From positions 88,032 through 152,031 of the forward strand of contig JACFNF010000006.1 in NCBI GenBank assembly GCA_019454985.1: a DNA stretch of 64,000 nucleotides, in the 5' to 3' direction. The notes beneath the pieces were generated by a model that searched no databases, was not told the DNA's origin, and saw only the letters and a program-made list of their open reading frames with translations. The position numbers and the translations under genes were made by a program. Source of the DNA: Bacteroidales bacterium. GTDB taxonomy: Bacteria > Bacteroidota > Bacteroidia > Bacteroidales > F082. Positions 17,951 through 28,028 of this stretch are shown one piece after another. The first letter of the stretch is position 1; every line of letters starts with the position of its first letter.

Positions 17951-19972
17951 ATGAGCCAGCAACCAAAATTCAACATCCTCCTCGTTGACGACCGTCCGGA
18001 AAATCTACTCACACTTGAAGGCATTTTAGAAAGTGATGAGTTAAATCTGCTCAAAGCCAGTTCGGGCAACGAAGCCCTTCGCATCATGCTCGAAGAAAAT
18101 GTTTCTTTAGTGCTGATGGACGTTCAAATGCCCAGAATGGATGGTTTTGAGGTAGCGGAAATCATGCGCAGCTCCGAGCGGACAAAATATATCCCCATCA
18201 TCTTTGTTACAGCCATCAGTAAGCAACGGCAGCATATTTTCAAAGGATATGAAACCGGAGCTGTTGATTATCTTTACAAACCACTTGACTTAGAGATACT
18301 TCAAAGTAAGATCAAAGCTTTCATCGAGTTTTTCCAGCATAAAAACAAATTAGAAGAAACTACACGTAAACTTGAAAAAACGGTGGAAGAACTGAGCAAA
18401 GCCCGAGCAATTGCCGAGGAGGCCACCATTGCCAAAAGTGCATTTTTAGCCACAATGAGCCACGAAATACGTACGCCGTTGAACGGTATTATTGGGCTGG
18501 CCGATCTGGGTCTGATGGATGAAGAACTAAAACCTGCACAAAAAGAACGATTGCTCGATATTCGGACATCGGGTGAGTCGCTTCTCGAAATCATCAACGA
18601 AATCCTTGACATCTCCAAAATTGAAGCAGATAAACTCGAGCTTGAAGAGATCGAATTCAGCATCCGCGATGTCATTGAAAAAATTGTCAACCTGCTTTCC
18701 GTCAAAATCTTTCAGGAGAAACTCGAATTTATCTGTGATATTTCTCCGAACCTGCCCGACATTCTTATTGGAGATCCCCTGCGCATCAGGCAAATTCTGA
18801 TCAATCTGCTGAGCAATGCCATCAAGTTTACTGAAGAAGGCATGGTTGGCATCCAGATTAAGATGCTCGACCATATCGAAGAACAGGTGAGCCTTGAATT
18901 TTCTGTTGAAGACACCGGCATCGGAATTCCAAAAGAAAAATTGAACCGGCTTTTCCAATCCTATCAGCAAGTTGAAACATCTACCACACGCACACATGGC
19001 GGCACCGGCCTGGGTCTGACTATCTCGCAGCGATTGGTCAACTTCATGGGAGGAGTCATCAAAGTGGAAAGCCAACTGGGCCAGGGAAGCCGTTTCTTCT
19101 TTAAACTTAATATGATGGCCGGCGATCAGAGAGAAAATCCCTGGGAGCTTGAGCTGCAAAAACCCAACAACGAATATCACATCCTCATCATTGACGAGCA
19201 CGAACGGAGTAACCGGGTGTTGTCCGAAATCCTTAATTTTTGGGGTATAAAACATACGTTTACTGACAATTGCAAAGATTGTGTCAGCCTGCTGAAAAAT
19301 GAGAAGTTTGATTTGATTCTGATTGATTTCTACCTCAAATCAATGAATGGCTTTGATGCAGCGGAGGCTTTGCGCGACGAATTTGGTGAAGAAAATTTGC
19401 CGGAGATTATTTTACTCTCGCCCAGCAAGGCCAATATCGAAGTGTTAAAGGTAAAAAGCAACGAAAACCAGGTATTTCTCACCAAGCCCCTGTTACAAAC
19501 CAATTTGAAAAAAGTTTTGTTGAGTCGTTTTGGTAAACCAACCGACAAAGTTGAGATTCAGGCGCTTCATCATGACGAAAAAAGCGGGCAAACCCGCCAA
19601 CTCAACATCCTCGTTGCCGAAGACCAGATCATCAACCGTAAGATTGTCGTACAGCTTCTTGAGAAAAAAGGCTGGTTAGTAAAAGTTGCCGAAAACGGGC
19701 GCATCGCCTTTGAGACGGCAGCCACTCAGCGTTTCGATCTGATTTTGATGGATGTTCAAATGCCCGAAATGGACGGTTTCGATGCCACCCGCAACATTCG
19801 TATTGCCGAAAAAGACAAGCCGTACCACACACCCATCATCGCCATGACAGCCCACGCCATGGTTGGCGACCGCGAAAAATGCATTGCCGCCGGAATGGAC
19901 GATTACATTTCAAAACCCGTGAACCCTACCGAGTTGTATGAAACCATCGAACGCTTCACGCTCAATGCGTAG
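17951..19972 (+). CDS. Hybrid histidine kinase, Rec-HisKA-HATPase-Rec-Rec
   Basis: The 673-residue soluble protein has no membrane segment. An N-terminal receiver carries phospho-acceptor Asp57 (LMDVQMP) and is followed by a short coiled coil. HisKA has His171 in TMSHEIRTPLN, and an HATPase has DTGIGIP and GGTGLGL. A second, diverged receiver (Asp459 in LIDFYLK) and a third (Asp601 in LMDVQMPEMDGF) end the protein. It has no Hpt and no DNA-binding domain, so phosphate leaving the last receiver must go to a separate Hpt or be a sink. It is the first gene of an operon with the next hybrid kinase, CheR and CheB, and its receiver-first layout suggests it takes input from another kinase. Confidence 0.93.
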   Translation: MSQQPKFNILLVDDRPENLLTLEGILESDELNLLKASSGNEALRIMLEENVSLVLMDVQMPRMDGFEVAEIMRSSERTKYIPIIFVTAISKQRQHIFKGYETGAVDYLYKPLDLEILQSKIKAFIEFFQHKNKLEETTRKLEKTVEELSKARAIAEEATIAKSAFLATMSHEIRTPLNGIIGLADLGLMDEELKPAQKERLLDIRTSGESLLEIINEILDISKIEADKLELEEIEFSIRDVIEKIVNLLSVKIFQEKLEFICDISPNLPDILIGDPLRIRQILINLLSNAIKFTEEGMVGIQIKMLDHIEEQVSLEFSVEDTGIGIPKEKLNRLFQSYQQVETSTTRTHGGTGLGLTISQRLVNFMGGVIKVESQLGQGSRFFFKLNMMAGDQRENPWELELQKPNNEYHILIIDEHERSNRVLSEILNFWGIKHTFTDNCKDCVSLLKNEKFDLILIDFYLKSMNGFDAAEALRDEFGEENLPEIILLSPSKANIEVLKVKSNENQVFLTKPLLQTNLKKVLLSRFGKPTDKVEIQALHHDEKSGQTRQLNILVAEDQIINRKIVVQLLEKKGWLVKVAENGRIAFETAATQRFDLILMDVQMPEMDGFDATRNIRIAEKDKPYHTPIIAMTAHAMVGDREKCIAAGMDDYISKPVNPTELYETIERFTLNA

Positions 19973-20086
19973 ATTACAACCAATAACCCGAAACAAAGCC
20001 TTAAAAGAGAAAAGCTCATACAACCGGCGATAAAACCAAAAAAGAATCGGGAATATTTCACCAACTGGCGGATTAAAACAGACACA

Positions 20087-23000
20087 ATGGACAATATTGA
20101 CTACAACAAAGCCTCAACCTGGGAAAAACTGAAATATTCCTTTCGGTCGTGGCGCTATATTGGCGTCGGAAAATCGTTACTGATCTGGTTTTTGGCCATT
20201 TCGATCGTTCCGTTGGCCTCCATCAGTTTTATTAACTTTCTGAACGCCTATCATGGCCTGACCATCGTGGCCGAAAAATCGCTGCAAACAAGTTCACAGC
20301 TCCGCGAAGAATACATCAATACTTTTTTTAAAGAGATTATTGATTTTCTTGACTTTAACGCTTCTCAAAAAAACGACGTCAACCTAATCAAACAACTCAA
20401 CAACGCTCTGGCGCGTTATCAAGGCAGATTCGATGCCCTGAAAGTTTCTGAAGAATACAGGCATATCACGGCTGCACAACGCGATGAATATAAAAACTTA
20501 GCAGGGCGCAATGGTTATTACGATATTTTTTATATTGACAAAAGCGGTTTTATTCTTTTCAGCATCCGCGAAGAATCCGATTTAGGAACCAATTTGTTTA
20601 CCGGGCCGCTCCGGCTGACGCGTTTTGCCTCGACGGTAAGAAAGGCCATCGAAAATCAAAAACTTCTGTTTTCCGATGTTGAGTTTTACGAGCCCTCTTT
20701 CAACAAAATTTCCGGTTTTTTCATCCAGCCTGTTTTCGACGAAAACCATCAGTTCATCGGGGTGATTGCTTTGCAAGTCACGATGGATCGCATCAACCAG
20801 ATTATCAGTCAGGAAGCCGGATATGGCGAAACCGGCCAAGCCTATCTTGTGGGCGAAGACCATTTGCTGCGCTCAAAGCTTCGTTTCAAAGGTGGCGACC
20901 AGATTCTGCTGACGGAAGTGAAAAATCAAAAATTTAACGACTGGCTTTTCTCGATCCAAAACCGCAACAACCCTGCCCTGCTCAAAGAACGCGAACTCGA
21001 CCACGAAAAGGTTTCCACCTACGACAGCGATCTTGAAGGGAAATATGTGCTTGGAATCTATCGCCATCTCGATTTGCTTGAGAAACTGGGCGTGAACTGG
21101 GTATTGATCGAAGAAATTGAACATAGCGAAGCTTTTGCATACGCGCGTAAGCTTTCCGATATCGTAAAAATCACCTTTGTCATCACCATTGTCTTAGTCT
21201 TTTTCATGTCAATCCTAGTGACCCGCTGGTTTGTAAACCCTATCAAACAGCTTTCATCATGGGCCAAAGAAGTGGCCGAGGGTCAGTTAGACAACAAAAC
21301 TATCAAAGCGCCGGCCAATGAGGTGGGCGAGATGGTAATCACTTTCAACAAATTGGTGAATGCCCTTCAGAAATATGCAGGGGTCGCACGCATGATGTCC
21401 ATAGGCGATTATAGCGAGAAAGTGGAAATCCGAAGCGAAAAAGATGTTTTAGGCACCTCGATGAATGAGATGGTAGAAAGCTTCAGGCAGGTGGTCACTC
21501 AGGCCAACCGCATAGCCAGTGGTGATTATAGCGTAAATGTGATTCCCCGCAGCATCAACGACACTTTGAATCATGCTCTTTTTGAGATGACCAAAACCCT
21601 GCATGCCAACGATCTTGCCAATTTGAGGCAGGACTGGCTGAAGACCGGCATCAATCTGCTCGATTCGGAGATGAGCGGAATTTCCGATGTGAATCATCTG
21701 GCCGAAAAAACACTGGCATTCCTTGGAAGTTATACCGAAGCATTTGGCGGAAACCTTTATTTGGCCGATGAAAACAGCCGCCAACTCGAAATCAGGGCTT
21801 CGATCGGCAATTTGAAGTCGCCCGAAGAGACAGGAAGCAAAATCTTATTCGGTCAAGGGCTCGTTGGGCAGGTAGCGTCAGAACACAAAGCCATTCACCT
21901 TGATGCCAAGGGAAAACAACTGCTTATCCATTCAGGCGGCCTGACCATTGAAGCACAAAGCTGCTATATCTTCCCCTTGATCCACGAAGACAAGCTGGCC
22001 GGAGTGATCGAATTGCTTTCGGTAAACAATTTTGATGAACTCAAGACCACCTATTTCGCAATGGCCGGCACCAATATTGCCATTGCCCTGCATACAGCCA
22101 AAGCCGCTGAAAAGGTAAGGGAATTACTCAAACAGACCCAGGAACAAGCCAACGAGCTTGCTGTTCAGCAGGAAGAGCTCCGACAAGCCAACGAAGAGCT
22201 TCAGGAACAGACAGCAGCCCTGCGAATCTCGGAAGAAAGCCTGCAATCGCAACAGGAAGAGCTTAAAGTAACCAACGAAGAACTCGAAGAACGCACAAAA
22301 GCCCTTGAAGCACAACGCGATGCTATCCGACAAAAAAACTCGGAACTCGAAGAAGCACGCAAAGAGATCGAGCAAAAGGCTCACGACTTAGAACAAGCAT
22401 CGCGATATAAATCAGAGTTTTTGGCCAATATGTCGCATGAATTGCGCACTCCACTCAACAGCATTCTCGTCCTCTCGCAACTCCTAGCCGAAAATAAAAA
22501 GCAACACCTCGACGGAAAAGAACTGGAATATGCCCGTACCATCAACAGCTCCGGCTCCGACCTACTTGAACTCATCAACGAAATTCTTGACCTGAGTAAA
22601 GTTGAATCAGGCAAGGTTGAGTTGGTAATGGAAACCCTCTTTCTCGAAGATATCAGGGTTTATGTGAACAAAACCTTTGGCCTTTTAGCCGAAAAGAAAG
22701 GGATCGAACTGTTTGTCAATATTGCCAAAAATCTTCCTGAAACCATTACAACGGACAGCCAGCGTGTGTTTCAGGTGATTAAGAATCTTTATTCCAATGC
22801 ATTGAAATTCACCCATCAAGGCAGCATTACACTCAATATTTATCGTCCGCTCCCAAAGCCTCAATTTGGCAGCGATGGCCAATGGGTAGCCATTGCTGTA
22901 CAAGACACAGGCATTGGCATCCCCGCCGAGAAATTAGAGCTGATTTTCAATGCCTTTACTCAAGCCGATGGAACCACAAGCCGCAAATATGGCGGTACAG

Positions 23001-24436
23001 GATTAGGCCTGAGCATCTCAAAAGCGTTCTCTGAGCTTCTTGGCGGATATATTGAAGTGGAAAGCAAGGTTGACGAGGGCAGCACTTTCACCCTTTTTCT
23101 TCCCATCGAACAAGGCGAAAAAGGAGTAAAAACCTCACAAAGCGATGGCCGGTACACCGAAAAAGAGAAACCCGCCGAAAATAAAAAAGTGACGACAACT
23201 GTCAATCAGCCGCCCCCTATACAAAATGAAACCATTAACGATGATCGTTTACTCATCAACGAAGGCGATAAAATATTGCTGATTATCGAGGACGACCTGA
23301 AATTTGCAATGCTCATCAAAGATTTGGCCAACGAGCATCAGTTCAAATGTCTGATTGCCAGCGATGGTGAAGCCGGGCTACACTATGCCGACTATTATAT
23401 GCCAAGCGGCATTATCTTAGATATTGGTTTGCCGGGTATTGATGGGTATGAGGTGATGGAGCGGCTAAAAAAGAGTAAACGCACGCGGCATATCCCTGTA
23501 CATTTTATTTCGGCAACCGACAGCACGCTCGATGCCTTAAAACAAGGAGCTATTGGTTATTTGCGCAAGCCTGTCAGCAAAGAAGGGCTCGAAAGGGCAC
23601 TCGGTAAATTGGAAGCTTTTGTGGAAGGTCAGCCTCGCCGATTGCTTGTGGTAGAGGACGATGTGATCACCCGCCGCAGCATCGTGGATTTGATGAGCGC
23701 CGACGACATCAGCATCACCGCCGTTTCGTCGGGGGAAGAAGCCTGGCAACAACTTCAGGAAGACAGTTTCCATTGCATGATCCTCGATTTGGGATTGAGT
23801 GGAATGAGTGGTTTTGAGTTGTTGGAGAAAATCAAAAAAACAGATCAACTGCGCCAAATGCCTGTTATTATCTACACTTCGCACGAGATGACAATGGACG
23901 AAAACATGCAGTTGCAGAAACTGGCCGACAGTATCATCATCAAAGGCGCACGTTCTTTTGAGCGTCTTTTGTCCGAATCCACACTGTTCCTGCATCAGTT
24001 GGAATCGAAACTGCCGAAGAACAAACAGGAAATGTTGAACAAGATTTTGCCGCGCGAAGATGTCCTGCACGGGAAAACCGTCCTGATCGTGGACGATGAT
24101 ATGCGTAATGTGTTTGCTATCAGTAGTTTTATCGAACAATACGGCATGAAAGTCATCATTGCACGTAACGGACGCGAAGGCATCGAAAAACTCAATGCCA
24201 CGCCCAATATCAATCTTGTACTGATGGATATTATGATGCCTGAAATGGACGGCTACGAGGCCATGCGGCTCATCAGAAAAGACCAGCGCTTTGCGAAACT
24301 TCCCATTATTGCATTGACGGCCAAAGCCATGAAAGACGACCGACAGAAATGTATTGCAGCAGGCGCCAACGAATATCTCACCAAACCTTTTGATACCGGA
24401 AAGCTGCTATCGCTGCTCAGGGTATGGCTCTACTGA
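20087..24436 (+). CDS. Large hybrid sensor kinase: dCache, poly-HAMP, GAF, HK, three receivers
   Basis: The 1449-residue protein has two membrane helices (about 28-50 and 360-385) flanking a periplasmic sensor of dCache type. Three successive HAMP-like units follow: WFVNPIKQLSSWAKEVAEG, then ARMMSIGDYSEKVE, then ANRIASGDYSVNV. A GAF domain (about 515-680) and a long Glu/Gln-rich coiled coil lead to HisKA with His784 (NMSHELRTPLN) and an HATPase (DTGIGIP, GGTGLGLS). Three receivers begin near residues 1061, 1183 and 1331, the last with Asp1381. The gene precedes cheR and cheB by 13 bp, so methylation of this kinase is a plausible output of the operon. Its ligand is unknown. Confidence 0.93.
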   Translation: MDNIDYNKASTWEKLKYSFRSWRYIGVGKSLLIWFLAISIVPLASISFINFLNAYHGLTIVAEKSLQTSSQLREEYINTFFKEIIDFLDFNASQKNDVNLIKQLNNALARYQGRFDALKVSEEYRHITAAQRDEYKNLAGRNGYYDIFYIDKSGFILFSIREESDLGTNLFTGPLRLTRFASTVRKAIENQKLLFSDVEFYEPSFNKISGFFIQPVFDENHQFIGVIALQVTMDRINQIISQEAGYGETGQAYLVGEDHLLRSKLRFKGGDQILLTEVKNQKFNDWLFSIQNRNNPALLKERELDHEKVSTYDSDLEGKYVLGIYRHLDLLEKLGVNWVLIEEIEHSEAFAYARKLSDIVKITFVITIVLVFFMSILVTRWFVNPIKQLSSWAKEVAEGQLDNKTIKAPANEVGEMVITFNKLVNALQKYAGVARMMSIGDYSEKVEIRSEKDVLGTSMNEMVESFRQVVTQANRIASGDYSVNVIPRSINDTLNHALFEMTKTLHANDLANLRQDWLKTGINLLDSEMSGISDVNHLAEKTLAFLGSYTEAFGGNLYLADENSRQLEIRASIGNLKSPEETGSKILFGQGLVGQVASEHKAIHLDAKGKQLLIHSGGLTIEAQSCYIFPLIHEDKLAGVIELLSVNNFDELKTTYFAMAGTNIAIALHTAKAAEKVRELLKQTQEQANELAVQQEELRQANEELQEQTAALRISEESLQSQQEELKVTNEELEERTKALEAQRDAIRQKNSELEEARKEIEQKAHDLEQASRYKSEFLANMSHELRTPLNSILVLSQLLAENKKQHLDGKELEYARTINSSGSDLLELINEILDLSKVESGKVELVMETLFLEDIRVYVNKTFGLLAEKKGIELFVNIAKNLPETITTDSQRVFQVIKNLYSNALKFTHQGSITLNIYRPLPKPQFGSDGQWVAIAVQDTGIGIPAEKLELIFNAFTQADGTTSRKYGGTGLGLSISKAFSELLGGYIEVESKVDEGSTFTLFLPIEQGEKGVKTSQSDGRYTEKEKPAENKKVTTTVNQPPPIQNETINDDRLLINEGDKILLIIEDDLKFAMLIKDLANEHQFKCLIASDGEAGLHYADYYMPSGIILDIGLPGIDGYEVMERLKKSKRTRHIPVHFISATDSTLDALKQGAIGYLRKPVSKEGLERALGKLEAFVEGQPRRLLVVEDDVITRRSIVDLMSADDISITAVSSGEEAWQQLQEDSFHCMILDLGLSGMSGFELLEKIKKTDQLRQMPVIIYTSHEMTMDENMQLQKLADSIIIKGARSFERLLSESTLFLHQLESKLPKNKQEMLNKILPREDVLHGKTVLIVDDDMRNVFAISSFIEQYGMKVIIARNGREGIEKLNATPNINLVLMDIMMPEMDGYEAMRLIRKDQRFAKLPIIALTAKAMKDDRQKCIAAGANEYLTKPFDTGKLLSLLRVWLY

Positions 24437-24449
24437 ACCAAATTAGCAA

Positions 24450-25307
24450 ATGGATTCCCACAAACAAAACGCTCATCTTCTTCACGTGCAGGATGTTGAG
24501 ACAGAACTCCTGCTCGAAGCCATTTTCAGGGTTTATGGTTATGATTTCAGAAACTATAACCGTGCCCATATCAAACGCAGGATCGTTCAACGCCAAAATC
24601 AAATGGGGCTCGATAGCATCAGTGCTTTCCAACATCTCCTGCTTCGCGACAAAGAAGTCATGAAGCAGGTTTTGAAAGATTTATCCATTAATGTGACCGA
24701 AATGTTTCGCGATCCACCTTTTTACGAAAGCATGCGAAAAGAGGTGGTTCCCGTTCTGAAAACTTATCCATACATCAAAACCTGGCATGCAGGCTGCTCC
24801 ACCGGAGAGGAGGTTTATTCCTTTGCCATTCTGCTCAAAGAAGAAGGTTTAGACAAACGAACACAAATTTATGCCACCGACTTTAATCCGGCCGCGCTTG
24901 AGGTTGCCCGAAAAGGCATTTATCCCATCAGCCGAATGAAAGAATATACGGCCAACTATCAGAAATCTGGTGGAACACAGTCGTTTTCCGACTATTTCAT
25001 TGCAAAATATGATGCAGCTATCTTGGATCAGAGCTTGCGGCATAACATTGTTTTTGCCGAACACAATTTGGTTACCGACAGTGTGTTTGCCGAAGTCAAC
25101 CTGATCATCTGCCGCAACGTCCTGATTTACTTCGACAAACAATTGCAGAACAAAGTACTTCAAATGTTCAGCGAAAGTTTGACAAAAAACGGTTATCTTG
25201 GACTCGGTTCAAAAGAAAGCCTGATGTTCAGCGCTGTTAAAGACGAATTTGAGGTGGTGGATGCCGAGCAAAAAATCTATCGTAAAAAAATTCAATCTGC
25301 CGGATAA
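24450..25307 (+). CDS. CheR-type protein-glutamate methyltransferase
   Basis: The 285-residue protein has the CheR N-terminal helical domain and a SAM-binding domain (WHAGCSTGEEVYSFAILL, then IYATDFNPAALE and CRNVLIYFD). CheR methylates receptor glutamates in chemotaxis, but no receptor is in this window. It lies 13 bp after the large hybrid kinase and its stop shares a base with the cheB start. Its probable substrate is therefore a membrane sensor in this pathway, by inference from synteny. Confidence 0.93.
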   Translation: MDSHKQNAHLLHVQDVETELLLEAIFRVYGYDFRNYNRAHIKRRIVQRQNQMGLDSISAFQHLLLRDKEVMKQVLKDLSINVTEMFRDPPFYESMRKEVVPVLKTYPYIKTWHAGCSTGEEVYSFAILLKEEGLDKRTQIYATDFNPAALEVARKGIYPISRMKEYTANYQKSGGTQSFSDYFIAKYDAAILDQSLRHNIVFAEHNLVTDSVFAEVNLIICRNVLIYFDKQLQNKVLQMFSESLTKNGYLGLGSKESLMFSAVKDEFEVVDAEQKIYRKKIQSAG

Positions 25308-25897
25308 TGTTTGGCCCCGGACTTGACAAAATCAAAGCCGTCGTGATCGGCACTTCGGCGGGCGGGCTCAGGGCACTCAAGTGTATCATTGAGAAGTTGC
25401 CTGCTCAATTCGATATTCCCATTCTCATTGTGCAGCATCTGAGCCCCCAATCGGGTAGTTTTCTACCAAATTATCTGGGTCAATTTACTCATTTACAGGT
25501 CAAAGAAGCTGAACCCAACGAACCCATCCTCAATGGCTATGTGTATATTGCTCCGGCCAACTATCATCTGTTGGTCGAAAAAGACAAAAAGCTTAGTCTC
25601 ACCGTTGACGAGAAAGTAAATTTTTCCCGACCTTCGATTGATTTACTTTTCGAGAGTGCAGCCGAGGCCTTTTTAGACCAACTTTTAGCCATTCTGCTGA
25701 CAGGCGCAAACAACGATGGAGCCAAAGGAATCATTCGTATTCATCAATTGGGCGGAACGACCATTGCCCAACATCCCGAATCGGCAGAGGTAAAAACCAT
25801 GCCCCAGAGCGCCATCGAGACGGGCAACATTGACTGGGTTTTGCATCTCAACGAAATTTCGGTTTTCCTCTCGCAGATGGCCGAAAAAAAATCTTAA
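25307..25897 (+). CDS. CheB-type methylesterase domain without receiver
   Basis: The 196-residue protein is only the catalytic domain. The serine of GTSAGG, the histidine of VQHLSPQ and the aspartate of GANNDGA give the catalytic triad. Standard CheB has an N-terminal receiver that gates activity, which is absent here. Control may instead come from the receivers on the operon's kinases. The end overlaps the convergent endonuclease/phosphatase gene by 4 bp (25894-25897). Confidence 0.93.
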   Translation: MFGPGLDKIKAVVIGTSAGGLRALKCIIEKLPAQFDIPILIVQHLSPQSGSFLPNYLGQFTHLQVKEAEPNEPILNGYVYIAPANYHLLVEKDKKLSLTVDEKVNFSRPSIDLLFESAAEAFLDQLLAILLTGANNDGAKGIIRIHQLGGTTIAQHPESAEVKTMPQSAIETGNIDWVLHLNEISVFLSQMAEKKS

Positions 25898-26952
25898 TTC
25901 GGAAGGCAGATATCCACGTACACAGGCAAATGGTCGCTAAAACCACCGATATAATTCGGACCGCTGTAGGTGCGAAAAAGTTTTTTCCCCAGATATCGTT
26001 CGTCATCCTCAAAGAGAAAGTCGCCGTGAAAAATTCGTGCGCTACCGGGGCAGTAATGGATTCCCTGTTCTGAGTCATAAAGCGAAGCCGATATAATCAT
26101 CTGATCAAAAATCTGCCAGTCGTGTCCGTGTTTCAATGTTCCTTCAAAGCCTAAATTTGCCGGATTCGCAAACAACTGTACCAGAGCGTTATCCTCTGGC
26201 TTGTTTTCAGCAGCTACAGCTCCCAACACTTTCAAAACACTCGGATCAGAAGGTGTATCATTGAAATCTCCCATCATCAGCACTTTTGCTCCGGGCATTA
26301 CAGCGCTCAGCGAATCGTAATGACTACGCAAAACCGAAGCAGCAAGTTGCCGGCGGCTTTCCGATTCTATCTGGCCGCCATAACGCGATGGCCAGTGATT
26401 GACATAAAAATGTAACAGCTCACCCTGCAATGTTTCAAAAGCGGCATACAAAATGTCGCGCGTGCGAAAGCTTGTATCGTTCACATCCCTCACTGTCAAA
26501 GGGGCGCTGTTCACCAAAGTCAACAGATCGGGCCGATAAGCAATGGCCACATCAATTCCGCGCCAATCGCGCGACTCATAATGGACTACCTTGTAATTTA
26601 GCCGTCGGAGCGGTGTGCGTTTGACAATATCGTCGAGCACTTTTTCATTTTCAATTTCACAAAAACCGATGAGCGCCGGAAATTGACCCTGACTTAGAGC
26701 TGCAATCGTTTTAAACACATTGTTACGTTTGGTATAATAGCGCGAAATCGTCCAACGCTGCTCACCGTCCGGTGTAAAAGCATTGTATCCTCGGGTAGTA
26801 TCAACCTCATAATCGAAAAAATTTTCAACATTGTAAAACATTACCCTCAAAGAAGAAGCTGGTTGAGATAATAACCGAATCGGATACAATGCACTGATAA
26901 TCAGCATATAAAATAGCAAGAAGGCAGACCTCCGAGTCATAAACAGTTTCAT
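25894..26952 (-). CDS. Secreted endonuclease/exonuclease/phosphatase-family protein
   Basis: The 352-residue protein has an N-terminal signal sequence (hydrophobic FLLFYMLIISALYPI). It carries the EEP-fold motifs: FYNVENFF, GFCEIENEKV, NHWPSRYGGQ, MMGDFNDTPSD and the terminal SDHLPVYVDI. The fold cleaves phosphodiesters with Mg2+, and the substrate cannot be told. A TAACTTTG -7-like box (complement of 26981-26988) lies upstream of the start. Confidence 0.9.
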   Translation of the reverse strand: MKLFMTRRSAFLLFYMLIISALYPIRLLSQPASSLRVMFYNVENFFDYEVDTTRGYNAFTPDGEQRWTISRYYTKRNNVFKTIAALSQGQFPALIGFCEIENEKVLDDIVKRTPLRRLNYKVVHYESRDWRGIDVAIAYRPDLLTLVNSAPLTVRDVNDTSFRTRDILYAAFETLQGELLHFYVNHWPSRYGGQIESESRRQLAASVLRSHYDSLSAVMPGAKVLMMGDFNDTPSDPSVLKVLGAVAAENKPEDNALVQLFANPANLGFEGTLKHGHDWQIFDQMIISASLYDSEQGIHYCPGSARIFHGDFLFEDDERYLGKKLFRTYSGPNYIGGFSDHLPVYVDICLPN

Positions 26953-27228
26953 GAATCAAAAAAAATCCTCTATAAAAAGCCAAAGTTAATCCTTTTGTTG
27001 GTTTTTTGTGTTTTTGCAGAACGCAATCACATTATTCGGTCATTAGCCATTTTCTGATTGAACCACGGTTCATAGTTGACCTATTTCAGGAAAAATGGCA
27101 TTGTTACCAAATGTGGTATTGTAGTACTTAAATAGGCTTCCAACATTGAGTTCTACATTCTTAAAAAGTTAAATTAAGCGAAAACCGGGCTACCGTCAGT
27201 TCGTGGTTTGCGCGATTTGATCTTTAGA
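26953..27228. other. 276-bp intergenic region
   Basis: Between divergent genes. Apart from the -7-like box for the minus-strand gene I see AT-rich sequence, no clear hairpin, and no recognised RNA. Confidence 0.5.
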
Positions 27229-27795
27229 ATGGCAATGCAGACGAAGAAAACAGAAGACAATAGCATCTTACCCACAAGACGATACCGAAGTTTGTGGCCC
27301 TATGCCGGTATTTTCATTTTTATTCTGCTATCGGTTCTTATCTGGGGCGTGATATTAAATGGTTCACTTGCTGAGAACAAGGTGTTATTCGATAAATATT
27401 TTTCGCACGACATCAATTTCATTGAATTCATCTCTGAAAATCCTGATTATTCCGAAAAGCTAGATCAGGGGCTTAAATTGTTTGCCAAAGAAGATTATCG
27501 GGCAGCAATTGATATTTTCGATGAATTCCCGGACAACCACACGGCTATGCTCTACCGAAGCATTTCGTTCATGAAGTTGAATCAGCATGGTTTGGCTGCG
27601 CTTGACCTCGACCGAATATTAAATGATTCCAGCAAAATTTATTATGATCAGGCTAAATGGTATCGGGCTTTGCTATATCTAAAACTCAACCAGTCAACTG
27701 AAGCCACACAGATGCTGGATGAAATAGCTGCCGATCATGGCGTTTATAAAACCAAAGCGCTCATGCTGCGAAATGAAATTAACCCCAAGCGGTAA
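27229..27795 (+). CDS. Membrane-anchored TPR-like protein
   Basis: From the ATG at 27229 the protein is 188 residues. The frame extends upstream to a TTG at 27208, which is less likely. One transmembrane helix (about 25-45, GIFIFILLSVLIWGVIL) follows a short cytosolic N-terminus. The C-terminal half has helical hairpin spacing typical of tetratricopeptide repeats (LKLFAKEDYRAAIDIFDEF, LDLDRILNDSSKIYYDQAKW). I cannot assign a partner. It stands alone between the EEP gene and feoB. Confidence 0.6.
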   Translation: MAMQTKKTEDNSILPTRRYRSLWPYAGIFIFILLSVLIWGVILNGSLAENKVLFDKYFSHDINFIEFISENPDYSEKLDQGLKLFAKEDYRAAIDIFDEFPDNHTAMLYRSISFMKLNQHGLAALDLDRILNDSSKIYYDQAKWYRALLYLKLNQSTEATQMLDEIAADHGVYKTKALMLRNEINPKR

Positions 27796-27932
27796 AGGCT
27801 GAATGGCCGTTTTTCCTTATTCTGCTTCAAGCTCAAATCACCATTCATTTTCTTTTTTTCTGTTGGCCTAATCCCAAATTTAGCCTTCCGGTGTGTTCAG
27901 TTCAATGTGAAGTAAATCACTATGATTAGGTA

Positions 27933-27963
27933 TTTGTCTTCAAGGTGGTAAAATCTATTTTTG
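27933..27963 (+). promoter_or_regulatory. Consensus promoter of feoB
   Basis: TTTG (27933-27936), 19 nt, TATTTTTG (27956-27963), about 65 bp before the FeoA-FeoB ATG. I see no obvious Fur-like dyad beside it, but I did not search for one exhaustively. Confidence 0.7.
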
Positions 27964-28028
27964 TGGCTTGAAGTTGATCAGTCAAAACAAGGAAATAAGT
28001 CAGGCTTCTTTTATTCAATATATTTAAG

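Noticed and set aside
27208..27228. TTG start for the TPR protein
   Set aside because: The ATG at 27229 is better and leaves a normal short cytosolic N-terminus before the membrane helix.
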